Source: Sphingopyxis sp. JAI108 (GTDB lineage: Bacteria; Pseudomonadota; Alphaproteobacteria; Sphingomonadales; Sphingomonadaceae). Taken from it: a stretch of DNA of 64,000 nt. The stretch lies in assembly GCF_013410105.1 (NCBI RefSeq), contig NZ_JACCCJ010000001.1:2046001-2110000 (forward strand), given 5' to 3'. The position numbers were made by a program, and so were the translations under genes. The notes under the pieces were generated by a model. It was not told where the DNA came from. It saw nothing but the letters and a program-made list of their open reading frames with translations, and ran no database searches. This document shows, piece after piece, positions 37,760 to 47,937 of the stretch (its first letter is position 1; each line of letters begins with the position of its first letter).

Positions 37760-38707
37760 ATGATGATGACGCGTCAGATCACTTTCCTCGGAGCCGCAAC
37801 GATCGCGCTCGCCGCGGCGATGCCGGCGGCCGCGCAGGACACGAATATCGGCAAACGGGTCGAACGGCTTGAAAAGGAGATGCGGGCGGTCCAGCGTTCG
37901 GTCTTCCCCGGCGGCAGCCCGACCTTTTTCGAAGGCGAGATCGCGCCCGACAATACGCCCGGCGAACGCTCGCGCGCCAACGCCCCGGTGATCGACCTGA
38001 CCGCACGCGTCGACGCGCTCGAGGCCCAGTTGCAGACGCTGACCGGCCAAACCGAGCAGAACGCGTTCCAGCTGCGTGAGCTCGAAAAGGCGTTCACCGC
38101 CTACAAGGCCGAAATGGATAAGCGCTTCGCCGATCCGGCGGAAGTCGATCCGGCCGCAACGCCCGCGGGCCTCGCACCCACCGTAAGGCCGCTCACGACC
38201 GTATCGACCGCGGCAGCGGCGCCGGCGAAAAAACCGGCTGAAAAGCCGGCGGCGAAGCCCGGCGCTGCCGATGCCGCGCGGCTCGCGCTCGTCAAAAAGG
38301 TCGAAGTGCCGTCGACCGGCAACGAAACGCAGGATGCCTATGACTATGGTTTTCGCCTGTGGGGTGCGAAACTTTATCCCGAGGCGCAGGCGCAGCTGAA
38401 GAGCGTCGTCGCCAAATGGCCGAAGACCAGCCAGGCGAGCTTTGCGCAGAACCTGCTCGGCCGTGCCTATCTCGACGAGGGCAAGCCGAGCCTCGCCGCG
38501 GTCGCCTTCTACAATAATTACAAGGATCGCCCGAGCGGTCCGCGTGCGCCGCACAGCCTGATGTATATGGGTGTCGCGCTCGACAAGCTCGGCCGCAAGG
38601 CCGACGCCTGCAAGGCGTTCCGCGAACTCGACGAAGTCTATGGTGACAAGGCGCCACAGGATGTCCGCACCGATGCTGCCGCCGCAAAAGCAAAAGCAGG
38701 CTGCTGA
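37760..38707 (+). CDS. cpoB: CpoB/YbgF, Tol-Pal-associated periplasmic coordinator
   Basis: A 315-aa secreted protein: signal peptide ending PAAAQD, N-terminal coiled coil (NIGKRVERLEKEMRAVQRS and VDALEAQLQTLTGQTEQ), an Ala/Pro/Lys linker at about 140-175, and C-terminal TPR repeats (QDAYDYGFRLWGAKLYPEAQAQL...FAQNLLGRAYLDEGKP...). CpoB coordinates PBP1B and Tol-Pal during constriction. Three consecutive ATG codons at 37760-37768 make the exact start uncertain by one or two residues. Unlike the usual arrangement, no tol-pal genes are next to it; tilS follows with an overlap of 47 nt. Confidence 0.87.
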   Translation: MMMTRQITFLGAATIALAAAMPAAAQDTNIGKRVERLEKEMRAVQRSVFPGGSPTFFEGEIAPDNTPGERSRANAPVIDLTARVDALEAQLQTLTGQTEQNAFQLRELEKAFTAYKAEMDKRFADPAEVDPAATPAGLAPTVRPLTTVSTAAAAPAKKPAEKPAAKPGAADAARLALVKKVEVPSTGNETQDAYDYGFRLWGAKLYPEAQAQLKSVVAKWPKTSQASFAQNLLGRAYLDEGKPSLAAVAFYNNYKDRPSGPRAPHSLMYMGVALDKLGRKADACKAFRELDEVYGDKAPQDVRTDAAAAKAKAGC

Positions 38708-39665
38708 TCGCGACATCGCCGGCCGGCTCGCCGGCGATGTCGCGGCGCTTCTGGGCCCCGACTGGCACCGGCTCCACTATGGCGTGGCGGTGTCGGGCGG
38801 ACCCGACAGCATGGCGCTGCTCTGGCTGATGACCAGCCTGCTTCCCGGACAGGTCTGGGCGGCAACGGTCGATCACGGCCTGCGCAAGGGGTCGGACGAC
38901 GAAGCGCGGATGGTCGCGGGTTTTTGCGACCGCGAGCATATCCCGCACTCAACGCTGCGCCCGCCGACGCCGATCACCGGATCGCAACAGGCGGCGGCGC
39001 GCGCCGAACGCTACCGCCTGCTCGAACAATGGCGCGAGGCGAACGCGCTCGACCATATCGTCACCGCGCATCACGCCGACGACCAGCTCGAAACGATCGT
39101 AATGCGCCTCAACCGGTCGAGCGGCGTCGGCGGCCTCGCCGCGATCCGCGCGAAAAACGGCCTGATCCTGCGTCCGCTGCTCGACTGGCGGCGGCGCGAA
39201 CTCGTGCAGGTCGCGCTCGAAAACGACCTGCCCTTCGTCGACGATCCGTCGAACAGCGACGATCGCTTCGATCGCGCGCGGCTGCGCCATGCGCTGCAAT
39301 CGCAGACCGCGCTCGATCCCGTGGCCTCGGCGCGGTCGGCGGCCTGGCTCGCCGAGGCTGACGAAGCGCTCGACTGGGCGGTCGAACGGCTCATCGCCTC
39401 ATGGCCCGACGCGTCGGATATCGCGGTGATCCGCGACGAAAGTTATCCGCCCGAAATCTTCCGTCGCATCGTCGCGCAGCGCCTGCGCGCCAACGCGCCC
39501 CAGCTCGTCCTGCGCGGCGCTTCGCTCGAAGGCGTGATCGCCGCGATGCACGAGGGTCGCCGCGCGATGGTCGGCGCGCTGCTGATCGACGCCGTGCGCG
39601 GGCTCGAAGGGACGATCTGGCGCATTTCCGCGGCACCGCGCCGGAACACGACGAAAAAGGCCTGA
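38661..39665 (+). CDS. tilS: tRNA(Ile)-lysidine synthase
   Basis: The PP-loop SGGPDS lies at residues 45-50 and the conserved THAHHADDQ-type block reads TAHHADDQLETI. TilS changes C34 of the CAU-anticodon tRNA-Ile to lysidine and is essential in most bacteria. The 334-aa length is that of the short TilS form with reduced C-terminal domains. Two ATGs, 38661 and 38673, are possible starts; both lie inside cpoB, so the genes overlap by 35-47 nt in different frames, implying translational coupling. Confidence 0.92.
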   Translation: MSAPMLPPQKQKQAADRDIAGRLAGDVAALLGPDWHRLHYGVAVSGGPDSMALLWLMTSLLPGQVWAATVDHGLRKGSDDEARMVAGFCDREHIPHSTLRPPTPITGSQQAAARAERYRLLEQWREANALDHIVTAHHADDQLETIVMRLNRSSGVGGLAAIRAKNGLILRPLLDWRRRELVQVALENDLPFVDDPSNSDDRFDRARLRHALQSQTALDPVASARSAAWLAEADEALDWAVERLIASWPDASDIAVIRDESYPPEIFRRIVAQRLRANAPQLVLRGASLEGVIAAMHEGRRAMVGALLIDAVRGLEGTIWRISAAPRRNTTKKA

Positions 39666-39749
39666 TTGCCTCATTGTCATTTAACCCGATTATCCTATCT
39701 TGATGGGATCAGTTTCGCGATGTTCGCGGGCGACAGGAAAGATTTCCGA

Positions 39750-41693
<1,944 letters not shown>

Positions 41694-41754
41694 GCTTTCC
41701 GGCCTAGCCCTTCGATTCAGGGACTATTCATTGGCGGGGGACAGGTTGCGGCGC

Positions 41755-42144
41755 ATGATCAACGCGAAACATGCGCGCCGCCTCCTGCCCGTCCTGCTTG
41801 CCGTTCCGGTGCTGTGCGCCATGAGGCCGGGCGACATGAGCGTGGCGGCTTTCCTCGCGCGCGCGGCCTCGATCGAACGGCTCGGCCCGCTCGCGCTCGC
41901 GACGCCGCAGGGCAATGAGCTCAAGGGCGAAGTCGTCGCGGCGGGCAAACGCTACAAGGCGCGGATCGACGCCGAACGCCGCGTCGGCCGCAAGACGACA
42001 AGTTGCCCGCCCGAATCGGGCAGCCTCTCCCCCGATCAATGGCTTTCACACCTGCGCAGCTATCCGGTTGCCGTGCGGAGGAAGGTCAGCATCTATTCGG
42101 CCTTCGACGCGCTGATGAAGAAACGCTATCCCTGCCCCGCCTGA
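41755..42144 (+). CDS. Small secreted protein of unknown function
   Basis: 129 aa from the ATG at 41755. An N-terminal hydrophobic segment (RRLLPVLLAVPVLCAM) looks like a signal peptide or anchor. The rest is basic, with two Cys (SCPPESG and YPCPA at the end) that could form a disulphide. I do not recognise a family. It sits between ftsH and another exported protein on the same strand, with a 38-nt gap to the next gene. Confidence 0.55.
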   Translation: MINAKHARRLLPVLLAVPVLCAMRPGDMSVAAFLARAASIERLGPLALATPQGNELKGEVVAAGKRYKARIDAERRVGRKTTSCPPESGSLSPDQWLSHLRSYPVAVRRKVSIYSAFDALMKKRYPCPA

Positions 42145-42182
42145 TGCGCCAAAGATCCGGGCAAGGACCAGGGGAGAAAGCG

Positions 42183-42668
42183 ATGACAGGCAAGAGGTGG
42201 GGCGTTCTGGCTGCGGCAACGCTTCTGATCGCCGGCGCGCAGCCGGCTCTGGCGCAGAACGCCGGCGCGCTGACGAGCAAAGTAGAACTCGAAAAATCGG
42301 TCCCCGGCAGGGACGGCCAAGCCGCGACCAAGACTTACCTTACGCCTGACGTCGTCGTTCCGGGAGACCGGGTGCGCATCTCGCTCGCCTTCACCAATAA
42401 CGGCTCGAAGCCCGCGTCGGGCGTCGTCATTGCCAATCCGATCCCGAAGGCGCTGCTGTTCGACGGCACGGACGACCCGGCGGGCTTCGGTGTCTCGATC
42501 GACGGCGGCAAGCAATTTGCGCCTCTTTCCGAATTATCGGTGCCGATCGACGGCGCGGTGCCCCGCCCCGCCACGGCGGCGGATGTCACGCACGTTCGCT
42601 GGAAGTGGACCGACGCGGTCGCGCCTGGCCAGACCCGGACGGTCGCCTTTTTCGGGCGCGTGCGGTAA
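42183..42668 (+). CDS. Secreted DUF11-like repeat-domain protein
   Basis: 161 aa with AGGGGAG upstream of the ATG. The signal peptide ends QPALAQN. The mature part is a single beta-sandwich with the conserved-repeat (DUF11-type) pattern VVPGDRVRISLAFTNNGSKPASGVVIANPIP and a closing TRTVAFFGRVR. Such domains occur in surface or periplasmic proteins; usually several copies occur in tandem and here there is one. Function unknown. Confidence 0.65.
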   Translation: MTGKRWGVLAAATLLIAGAQPALAQNAGALTSKVELEKSVPGRDGQAATKTYLTPDVVVPGDRVRISLAFTNNGSKPASGVVIANPIPKALLFDGTDDPAGFGVSIDGGKQFAPLSELSVPIDGAVPRPATAADVTHVRWKWTDAVAPGQTRTVAFFGRVR

Positions 42669-42677
42669 CCCATCGGA

Positions 42678-43283
42678 ATGACGATCTATTGCGACGAATC
42701 GGGCGGACTCAACGCGGGCGCGATGACCTTCTCGGCCGTCATGTTGACGCCGCAAGCCGCGACCGAAATCCACGACCGGTTCCGGGGCGTTACGGGGCTG
42801 CGCGGCGAGCTCAAAGGCAGCCGCATCAGTATCGTCGAGCGCGCCTACCTGCTTGAACTGTTCGACCGCGCCGGCGGACGAGCGTGGGTCGCGGTCGCCG
42901 AACGCGACAAGCTCGCGCGGAACCCCGGCGGTACGTTGCCGAGCGACCTTGCGCTTTATGCCGCCCTGCTCGATCTCGCGATCGGACGCTGGCTGCCCGA
43001 GACGGGCGGCGTCTGCACCGACGTCGTGATCGACGATGGACGTTACGATCCCAAGATACTCGCGGACGTCCGCGAAGAGATACAGGCAGGCCTTGGCCAA
43101 TGGGGCCGCGCTTCTCTCGCCGACAGTCGTCGCAGCGACGGCGTCCAGATCGCCGATGTGATCGCGAACAGCCTGTTCAACATCGCGGTCGGCTCGCAGC
43201 GCGCGCACCGCATCCAGCGCATCCTCGACCCCATGCTGACATCGCGGGCAATCCGCGTCGCCGAACTGACGCACCTCGAATGA
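42678..43283 (+). CDS. DUF3800-domain protein (RNase H-like fold)
   Basis: 201 aa beginning MTIYCDESG, with the conserved Asp-Glu-Ser near the N-terminus. Further acidic blocks are VVIDDGRYD in the middle and the late Asp of RRSDGVQIADVIANSLF. These are the signature positions of DUF3800, a family with an RNase H-like fold and unknown role, sometimes carried by mobile or defence islands. Here it sits in a housekeeping context nine bases after the DUF11-like gene and directly before the terminator at 43285. Confidence 0.7.
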   Translation: MTIYCDESGGLNAGAMTFSAVMLTPQAATEIHDRFRGVTGLRGELKGSRISIVERAYLLELFDRAGGRAWVAVAERDKLARNPGGTLPSDLALYAALLDLAIGRWLPETGGVCTDVVIDDGRYDPKILADVREEIQAGLGQWGRASLADSRRSDGVQIADVIANSLFNIAVGSQRAHRIQRILDPMLTSRAIRVAELTHLE

Positions 43284-43284
43284 G

Positions 43285-43314
43285 AAAAGGGCCGCAGTTG
43301 CCCGCGGCCCTTTT
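43285..43314. terminator. Bidirectional intrinsic terminator
   Basis: An 11-bp perfect stem AAAAGGGCCGC / GCGGCCCTTTT with an 8-nt loop begins two bases after the DUF3800 stop and ends 23 bases before the rpoZ stop. The A-run and T-run at the two ends make it work in both directions between the convergent genes. Confidence 0.85.
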
Positions 43315-43337
43315 GGGTGATCGATTGTCGGCCGCTC

Positions 43338-43682
43338 TTATTCGAAGTCGCCGCCACCACCGGCAGGGCTGCGCGGCGGCGCTGCGGCGGTCAAGCGAAG
43401 CGCTTCCGCCGAGCGGCTGATCGAGCTGATTTCATCGGGCGTATCGTCATCGTCGACGACAACCTTCTGCATCGAACCGACGAGCGTTTCCTGTAGCTCC
43501 TTGGGGCGAATCGTCTGCTCGGCGATCTCGCGCAGCGCGACGACGGGGTTCTTGTCGCGGTCGCGATCGATGGTCAGTTCCGAACCGCCCGAGATTTCGC
43601 GCGCGCGATGCGCGGAGAGCAGAACCAGGTCGAAGCGGTTGGGAATCTTGTCGACGCAATCTTCGACGGTAACGCGGGCCAT
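43338..43682 (-). CDS. rpoZ: RNA polymerase omega subunit
   Basis: A 114-aa omega subunit: [23 protein letters not shown] is the classical N-terminus, followed by ARE and [11 protein letters not shown]. Omega assists beta' folding and binds ppGpp at the omega/beta' interface. The C-terminal 35 residues are an acidic and Pro/Gly-rich tail ending GGGGDFE, a common extension in alphaproteobacteria. Convergent with the DUF3800 gene. Confidence 0.95.
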   Translation of the reverse strand: MARVTVEDCVDKIPNRFDLVLLSAHRAREISGGSELTIDRDRDKNPVVALREIAEQTIRPKELQETLVGSMQKVVVDDDDTPDEISSISRSAEALRLTAAAPPRSPAGGGGDFE

Positions 43683-43835
43683 ATTGTTTCCTTAGATATC
43701 GGAGAGGCCAGCCCATGGGGCATGGCGGCAAGCGCTGCGCGCTAGCAGCCCGGCCCTTCGATGTCAATCAAACCCCGTCACCGAAGCCGCCCGCAGATGC
43801 AGCCGGAGGCCGTCAGGACAATTGCCGGATTGCTC

Positions 43836-44474
43836 CTAGTCGGGCGATCCCAGCGCTGGGAGGCCCGGCGCCGCGTTCCCATAAACGTCGGGCTGGGCCG
43901 GCCGCGCAGCGAGCGTCCGAGCGGTTTCCGGATACCAGGTGAACCGGTGGTTTTCCGCAAGAACGGCTTTCACGGACGTTCCGGCCGGAAGCTCGGCGCT
44001 GGTGCCGTGAATGAAAAATCCGCCGAGCGGTGAGACAAGAAGCATGGTGGCGACCGATGCGGCAGTGCCGCTCTTGCCTTCATCATAGGCCGAACCTGCC
44101 AGCCGAACCGGACCGTTGGGCGTTTCGACATAGAGCAACCGGATTTCCAGCTTCCCTTTCTTGCCGACATGGCCGTTGCGCTGCGCCCGCGCTACCTCGC
44201 CGACGACCGGAGCGCCGATCGGGATGACGGTCTTTCCGCGAAACGAGATATTTTCGGTGACCTCCAGATAAACCCGATCGCCAGGCTTGTTGTGCTTTGT
44301 CGAAAGATCGGTTCGCGTACGCAGCATCACCGGAGTGCCCATGGGCATATAATAACGCTTCGCCTCGCCCGTCGGAGGTGCCTCGGGCGCAGGCCAATAA
44401 TATGTCGTTTGCGCCTGTGCTGTTCCAGCGACCATCAATGCAGCCAGCGCCGCCCCTGCTTTCCAAGCCCGCAT
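43836..44474 (-). CDS. Secreted protein of unknown function
   Basis: 212 aa with a clear signal peptide (LAALMVAGTAQAQ). A beta-rich middle contains GTPVMLRTRTDLSTKHNKPGD, VYLEVTENISFRGKTVIPIG and PVVGEVARAQRNGHVGKKG, which has the look of a small beta-barrel. A hydrophobic segment VATMLLVSPLGGFFIHG lies at about 140-157. I cannot assign a family. It is divergent from the cardiolipin-synthase-like gene. Confidence 0.65.
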   Translation of the reverse strand: MRAWKAGAALAALMVAGTAQAQTTYYWPAPEAPPTGEAKRYYMPMGTPVMLRTRTDLSTKHNKPGDRVYLEVTENISFRGKTVIPIGAPVVGEVARAQRNGHVGKKGKLEIRLLYVETPNGPVRLAGSAYDEGKSGTAASVATMLLVSPLGGFFIHGTSAELPAGTSVKAVLAENHRFTWYPETARTLAARPAQPDVYGNAAPGLPALGSPD

Positions 44475-44666
44475 CTAACTTCCCCTTGGTTTTCAACCCC
44501 ATGGAAGCCGGGTAACGGCTAAAAGTTAAAAAATATGGGGCGGATCCGCCGCGGACCGGCATGGCATGACAGGCTGGAGCGGTTATCCCGGCACCGTTCT
44601 CCATTTCAAACGACTTCGCCGCCGACGCACTTGCGGCCGTCGCGGCCGCCCGCCTATGGACGGTCA

Positions 44667-45857
44667 ATGAGTGACGCCTGTCCCCCCGCCGACCTGCATC
44701 AAAGTCTGTCGGCGGATGTCGCGGGCCACCGCATCGAACTGCTCTTCGACGGCAGCGACCGGTTGGCTCGCCTGCTCGACCTGATAAACGGCGCCGCGCA
44801 CAGCGTCGATATCATCATGTATATTTTCGAGGGCGATGGTGCCGGCCAACGCATAGTCGATGCATTGCTGCTGGCGGCGAAGCGCGGCGTCCGCGTGCGC
44901 GCCGTTATCGACAGTTTCGGTTCGGGCGATACGCCCGACAGCCTGTTCGCCCCGCTGCGCGAGGCGGGCGGCAGCGTCACCTTTTTCTCGCGCCGCTGGC
45001 GGTCGACCTATCTGATCCGCAATCACCAGAAGCTGATCCTGATCGACGACTATATCGCGGTCACCGGTGGATTTAACATCGCCGACGACTATCTGAGCCC
45101 GCCCCGCAGCGACTGCTGGTTCGACATCGGAATGATCGTAAAGGGTCCGACTGTCGCCAACGCCGCGCGGTGGTTTGCCGAGATTCACGACTATACCGTC
45201 CACGACGACGGCAAGGTGCTGACTCTGCGGCGGCTGATCCGCGAATGGCCTGCCGATGGAGAGGCCGTCTCATGGCTCGTAGGAGGGCCAACGCAGCGCC
45301 TTTCGCCCTGGGCGCGCGCGGTACGCGCCGATCTGGAGGGCGCGCGGCAACTCGACATGGCGATGGCCTATTTTTCCCCCGGCCAAGGCATGCTGCGCCG
45401 ACTTGGCCGCGTCGCACAGCGCGGGCGCGCGCGTTTCGTAATGGCCGGCAAGTCGGACAATCCGGCGACGATCGGCGCGTCTCGGCTGCTCTACGGCTAT
45501 CTGCTGCGAAAGACCGCCGACGTCTGGGAATATCGGCCGTGCCGGCTGCACATGAAACTGATCGTCATTGACGATGTCGTCTATATCGGATCGGCGAATT
45601 TCGACGTTCGAAGCCTGTTCGTGAACGTCGAGGTGATGGTGCGGATCGCCGACGCGGGTTTCGCCGGAAAGATGCGCAATTTCCTCGCCGCGCTGCGGCC
45701 CGATTGCGAGATTATCACGCCGCAATCGCACAAGGCACGCGCCAGCTGGTTGACCCGGCTGCGCTGGACGCTCGCATGGTTCGTGGTCGGCGTTGTCGAC
45801 TATACGGTGTCGCGGAAACTCAATTTCGGGCTCGGCGACCCCGACCCGGACGTTTAA
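44667..45857 (+). CDS. Cardiolipin synthase-like phospholipase D family enzyme
   Basis: Starts at ATG 44667 (396 aa). Two HKD motifs are present: NHQKLILIDDYIAVTGGFN and HMKLIVIDDVVYIGSANFD, so both halves of the active site are intact. It lacks the N-terminal transmembrane helices of ClsA and is ClsB-like in size. PLD-type enzymes condense phosphatidylglycerol into cardiolipin or exchange headgroups. It ends with a 4-nt convergent overlap with a phospholipid-methyltransferase-like gene, which supports a role in membrane lipids. Confidence 0.85.
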   Translation: MSDACPPADLHQSLSADVAGHRIELLFDGSDRLARLLDLINGAAHSVDIIMYIFEGDGAGQRIVDALLLAAKRGVRVRAVIDSFGSGDTPDSLFAPLREAGGSVTFFSRRWRSTYLIRNHQKLILIDDYIAVTGGFNIADDYLSPPRSDCWFDIGMIVKGPTVANAARWFAEIHDYTVHDDGKVLTLRRLIREWPADGEAVSWLVGGPTQRLSPWARAVRADLEGARQLDMAMAYFSPGQGMLRRLGRVAQRGRARFVMAGKSDNPATIGASRLLYGYLLRKTADVWEYRPCRLHMKLIVIDDVVYIGSANFDVRSLFVNVEVMVRIADAGFAGKMRNFLAALRPDCEIITPQSHKARASWLTRLRWTLAWFVVGVVDYTVSRKLNFGLGDPDPDV

Positions 45858-46492
45858 TCCTTCCAGCCCCAAAAGAGGAAGCAGGGCGGGACATTCACCC
45901 ATTCGAACGCGTTGTCGATGCGTTGGAAATGCGCCGCGAGGAAGTCGCGCGCGCGCGCGCGGAACTGATAAACCAGAAAGGCGCCGCCGGGGCGAAGCAC
46001 GCGATGTGTCGCGGCGGCGATCGCCGGACCGACGCCCTCCGGCAACGTCGAGAATGGCAGGCCCGAGAGGACGTAATCGGCCTGCTCGAACCCGTGCGCG
46101 CGAATGATCGCCTCGACATCGGCGGCCGAGCCATGAACCGCGATAAAGCGGCTATCGCGAATATCCTTGCTCAGATAGTCGATGAAATCCTCGTTGGTGT
46201 CGATCGCGATCAGCGTCGCGTCGCCCGCCATCCGTTCAAGGACGGGGCGGCAGAAGGTGCCGACGCCCGGGCCGTATTCGACGAAGAGTTTCGTGTTCTT
46301 CCAGTCCACCGGCTTCAGCATATGGCGGATCAGCGTCGGCGACGACGGCACGATCGATCCCACCATGACCGGATGCTTGATGAAGCCGCGCACGAACATG
46401 CCCCACGGCCCGAAAAAGCGCTTGAGGCCCACGCGCAGCCGGCGGGCCAGCGGGGCTTTCGTTTGTTGGGCCTGCGCCCGCGGATTGGTCAT
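45854..46492 (-). CDS. SAM methyltransferase, probable phospholipid N-methyltransferase (PmtA-like)
   Basis: The ATG at 46492 gives 212 aa; the open frame to 46648 overlaps the MFS gene and is ignored. The N-terminal segment FFGPWGMFVRGFIKHPVMVGSIVPSSPTLIRHML and the SAM site FVEYGPGVGTFCRPVLERM are typical of the PmtA/LigE group that methylates phosphatidylethanolamine to phosphatidylcholine. The later SGLPFSTLPE matches the same group, related to rRNA adenine dimethylases. The pairing with a cardiolipin-synthase-like gene agrees. An rRNA or quinone target is less likely. Confidence 0.75.
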   Translation of the reverse strand: MTNPRAQAQQTKAPLARRLRVGLKRFFGPWGMFVRGFIKHPVMVGSIVPSSPTLIRHMLKPVDWKNTKLFVEYGPGVGTFCRPVLERMAGDATLIAIDTNEDFIDYLSKDIRDSRFIAVHGSAADVEAIIRAHGFEQADYVLSGLPFSTLPEGVGPAIAAATHRVLRPGGAFLVYQFRARARDFLAAHFQRIDNAFEWVNVPPCFLFWGWKD

Positions 46493-46638
46493 GATGGCTT
46501 TCGGGTTGTTGCGGTTGATCAAATGCGTGGCAAAATCGTGACGGTCGCGCAAGGAAAGAGTCTGTCTTGACTCTGGACAGACAGGCGCGCGCGTGTAGGG
46601 AAAGGCGGCGTTAACGACTGCAAACGAAGGGGGCGGAC

Positions 46639-47937
46639 ATGGCGACAAAATCGCGTTCCATCCCTCCGGATCGCATGGCGGTGCTGTTCGCGGTGATGCT
46701 CGTCGCCGCGGCAGGCAATACCGCGATGCAGTCGATCCTGCCGGCGATCGGGACCACGCTCCATATCCCCGACGTCTGGGTCAGCCTCGCCTTCAGCTGG
46801 TCGGCGCTGCTGTGGGTGCTCACCGCGCCGCATTGGGCGCGCCAATCGGACAAGCGCGGACGCAAGGCGTTGATGGCGCTTGGGGTGGTCGGCTTCCTTT
46901 CCTCGATGGCGCTCTGCGGCCTTGTCCTTTGGGCAGGGCTCAAGGGCCTGATCGGCGCCGGGGTCACCTTCATCGTCTTTGCTCTATTCCGCAGCCTATA
47001 TGGTGGACTGGGCTCCGCCGCCCCGCCCGCCGTGCAAGCCTATGTCGCCTCGCGTACCGACCCCGACGAGCGAACACAGGCACTCTCGCTCGTCTCGTCG
47101 TCCTTCGGACTCGGCACCGTGATCGGGCCGGCGATCGCGCCTTATTTCATTCTCCCCGTCGTCGGCTTGGCCGGACCGATGCTCGTTTTCGCGCTCATTG
47201 GCCTGCTCGTTCTGCTCATGCTGCGCTGGCGCTTGCCGAATGACACGCCGCGCTTCGCGGCGCGCGGTGCGATCGCGCCCTACCCCTTGTCGGCGGGGCC
47301 TTCGGAACCCACTGGCGAGGAGGAGAACGAGCCCGACGCACCGCCCCAAGAGCGACTTGGGTGGCGAGATTCACGCGTGCGCCCCTGGTTGGTCGCTGGC
47401 TTTCTCGGAGGACAAGCTCAGGCCATGATGCTCGGCGTCATCGGATTCCTCATTCTCGACCGCCTGCACCTGCGCGCAGAACCCGATACCGCCGCCAGGC
47501 TGACCGGAACGGTCCTGATGGCTGGCGCCTTCGCGACCTTGCTCGCACAATGGGGATTGATCCCGCTATTCAAGCTGACCCCGCGTCCGACGGTCTTGTG
47601 GGGCTCAGCGCTCGCCATATGCGGCATATTGATGACGGGCCTCGCCGAGGATCTGCACGGGATCGTGATCGGCTTCGCACTCGGATCGCTCGGCTTTGGC
47701 CTGTTTCGTCCCGGATTTACCGCGGGCGCTTCGCTATCTGTGCCGCGCCGCGATCAGGGGAGCGTCGCGGGCATGACCGCGTCGATAAACGGATCTGCCT
47801 ACATCGTCTCGCCAGCGATCGGCGTGCTGCTCTACAACTGGCACCCGATGGTCGCTTACGGCCTGATGGCAGGTTTTTGCGGATGGCTGGTCCTGTGGGG
47901 CTGGAAAGCGCTCCGTCAGGACCAGCCAACCACCTAG
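46639..47937 (+). CDS. MFS transporter (drug-efflux type)
   Basis: 432 aa, twelve predicted transmembrane helices in two halves separated by an acidic cytosolic loop (TGEEENEPDAPPQERLGW). The loop between helices 2 and 3 carries the MFS motif A variant ARQSDKRGRKALMALG, and FGLGTVIGPAIAPYF matches motif C of antiporters. An AAGGGGG ribosome site precedes the ATG. Substrate unknown. Its stop overlaps the Cdc48 stop by 4 nt in convergent orientation. Confidence 0.87.
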   Translation: MATKSRSIPPDRMAVLFAVMLVAAAGNTAMQSILPAIGTTLHIPDVWVSLAFSWSALLWVLTAPHWARQSDKRGRKALMALGVVGFLSSMALCGLVLWAGLKGLIGAGVTFIVFALFRSLYGGLGSAAPPAVQAYVASRTDPDERTQALSLVSSSFGLGTVIGPAIAPYFILPVVGLAGPMLVFALIGLLVLLMLRWRLPNDTPRFAARGAIAPYPLSAGPSEPTGEEENEPDAPPQERLGWRDSRVRPWLVAGFLGGQAQAMMLGVIGFLILDRLHLRAEPDTAARLTGTVLMAGAFATLLAQWGLIPLFKLTPRPTVLWGSALAICGILMTGLAEDLHGIVIGFALGSLGFGLFRPGFTAGASLSVPRRDQGSVAGMTASINGSAYIVSPAIGVLLYNWHPMVAYGLMAGFCGWLVLWGWKALRQDQPTT

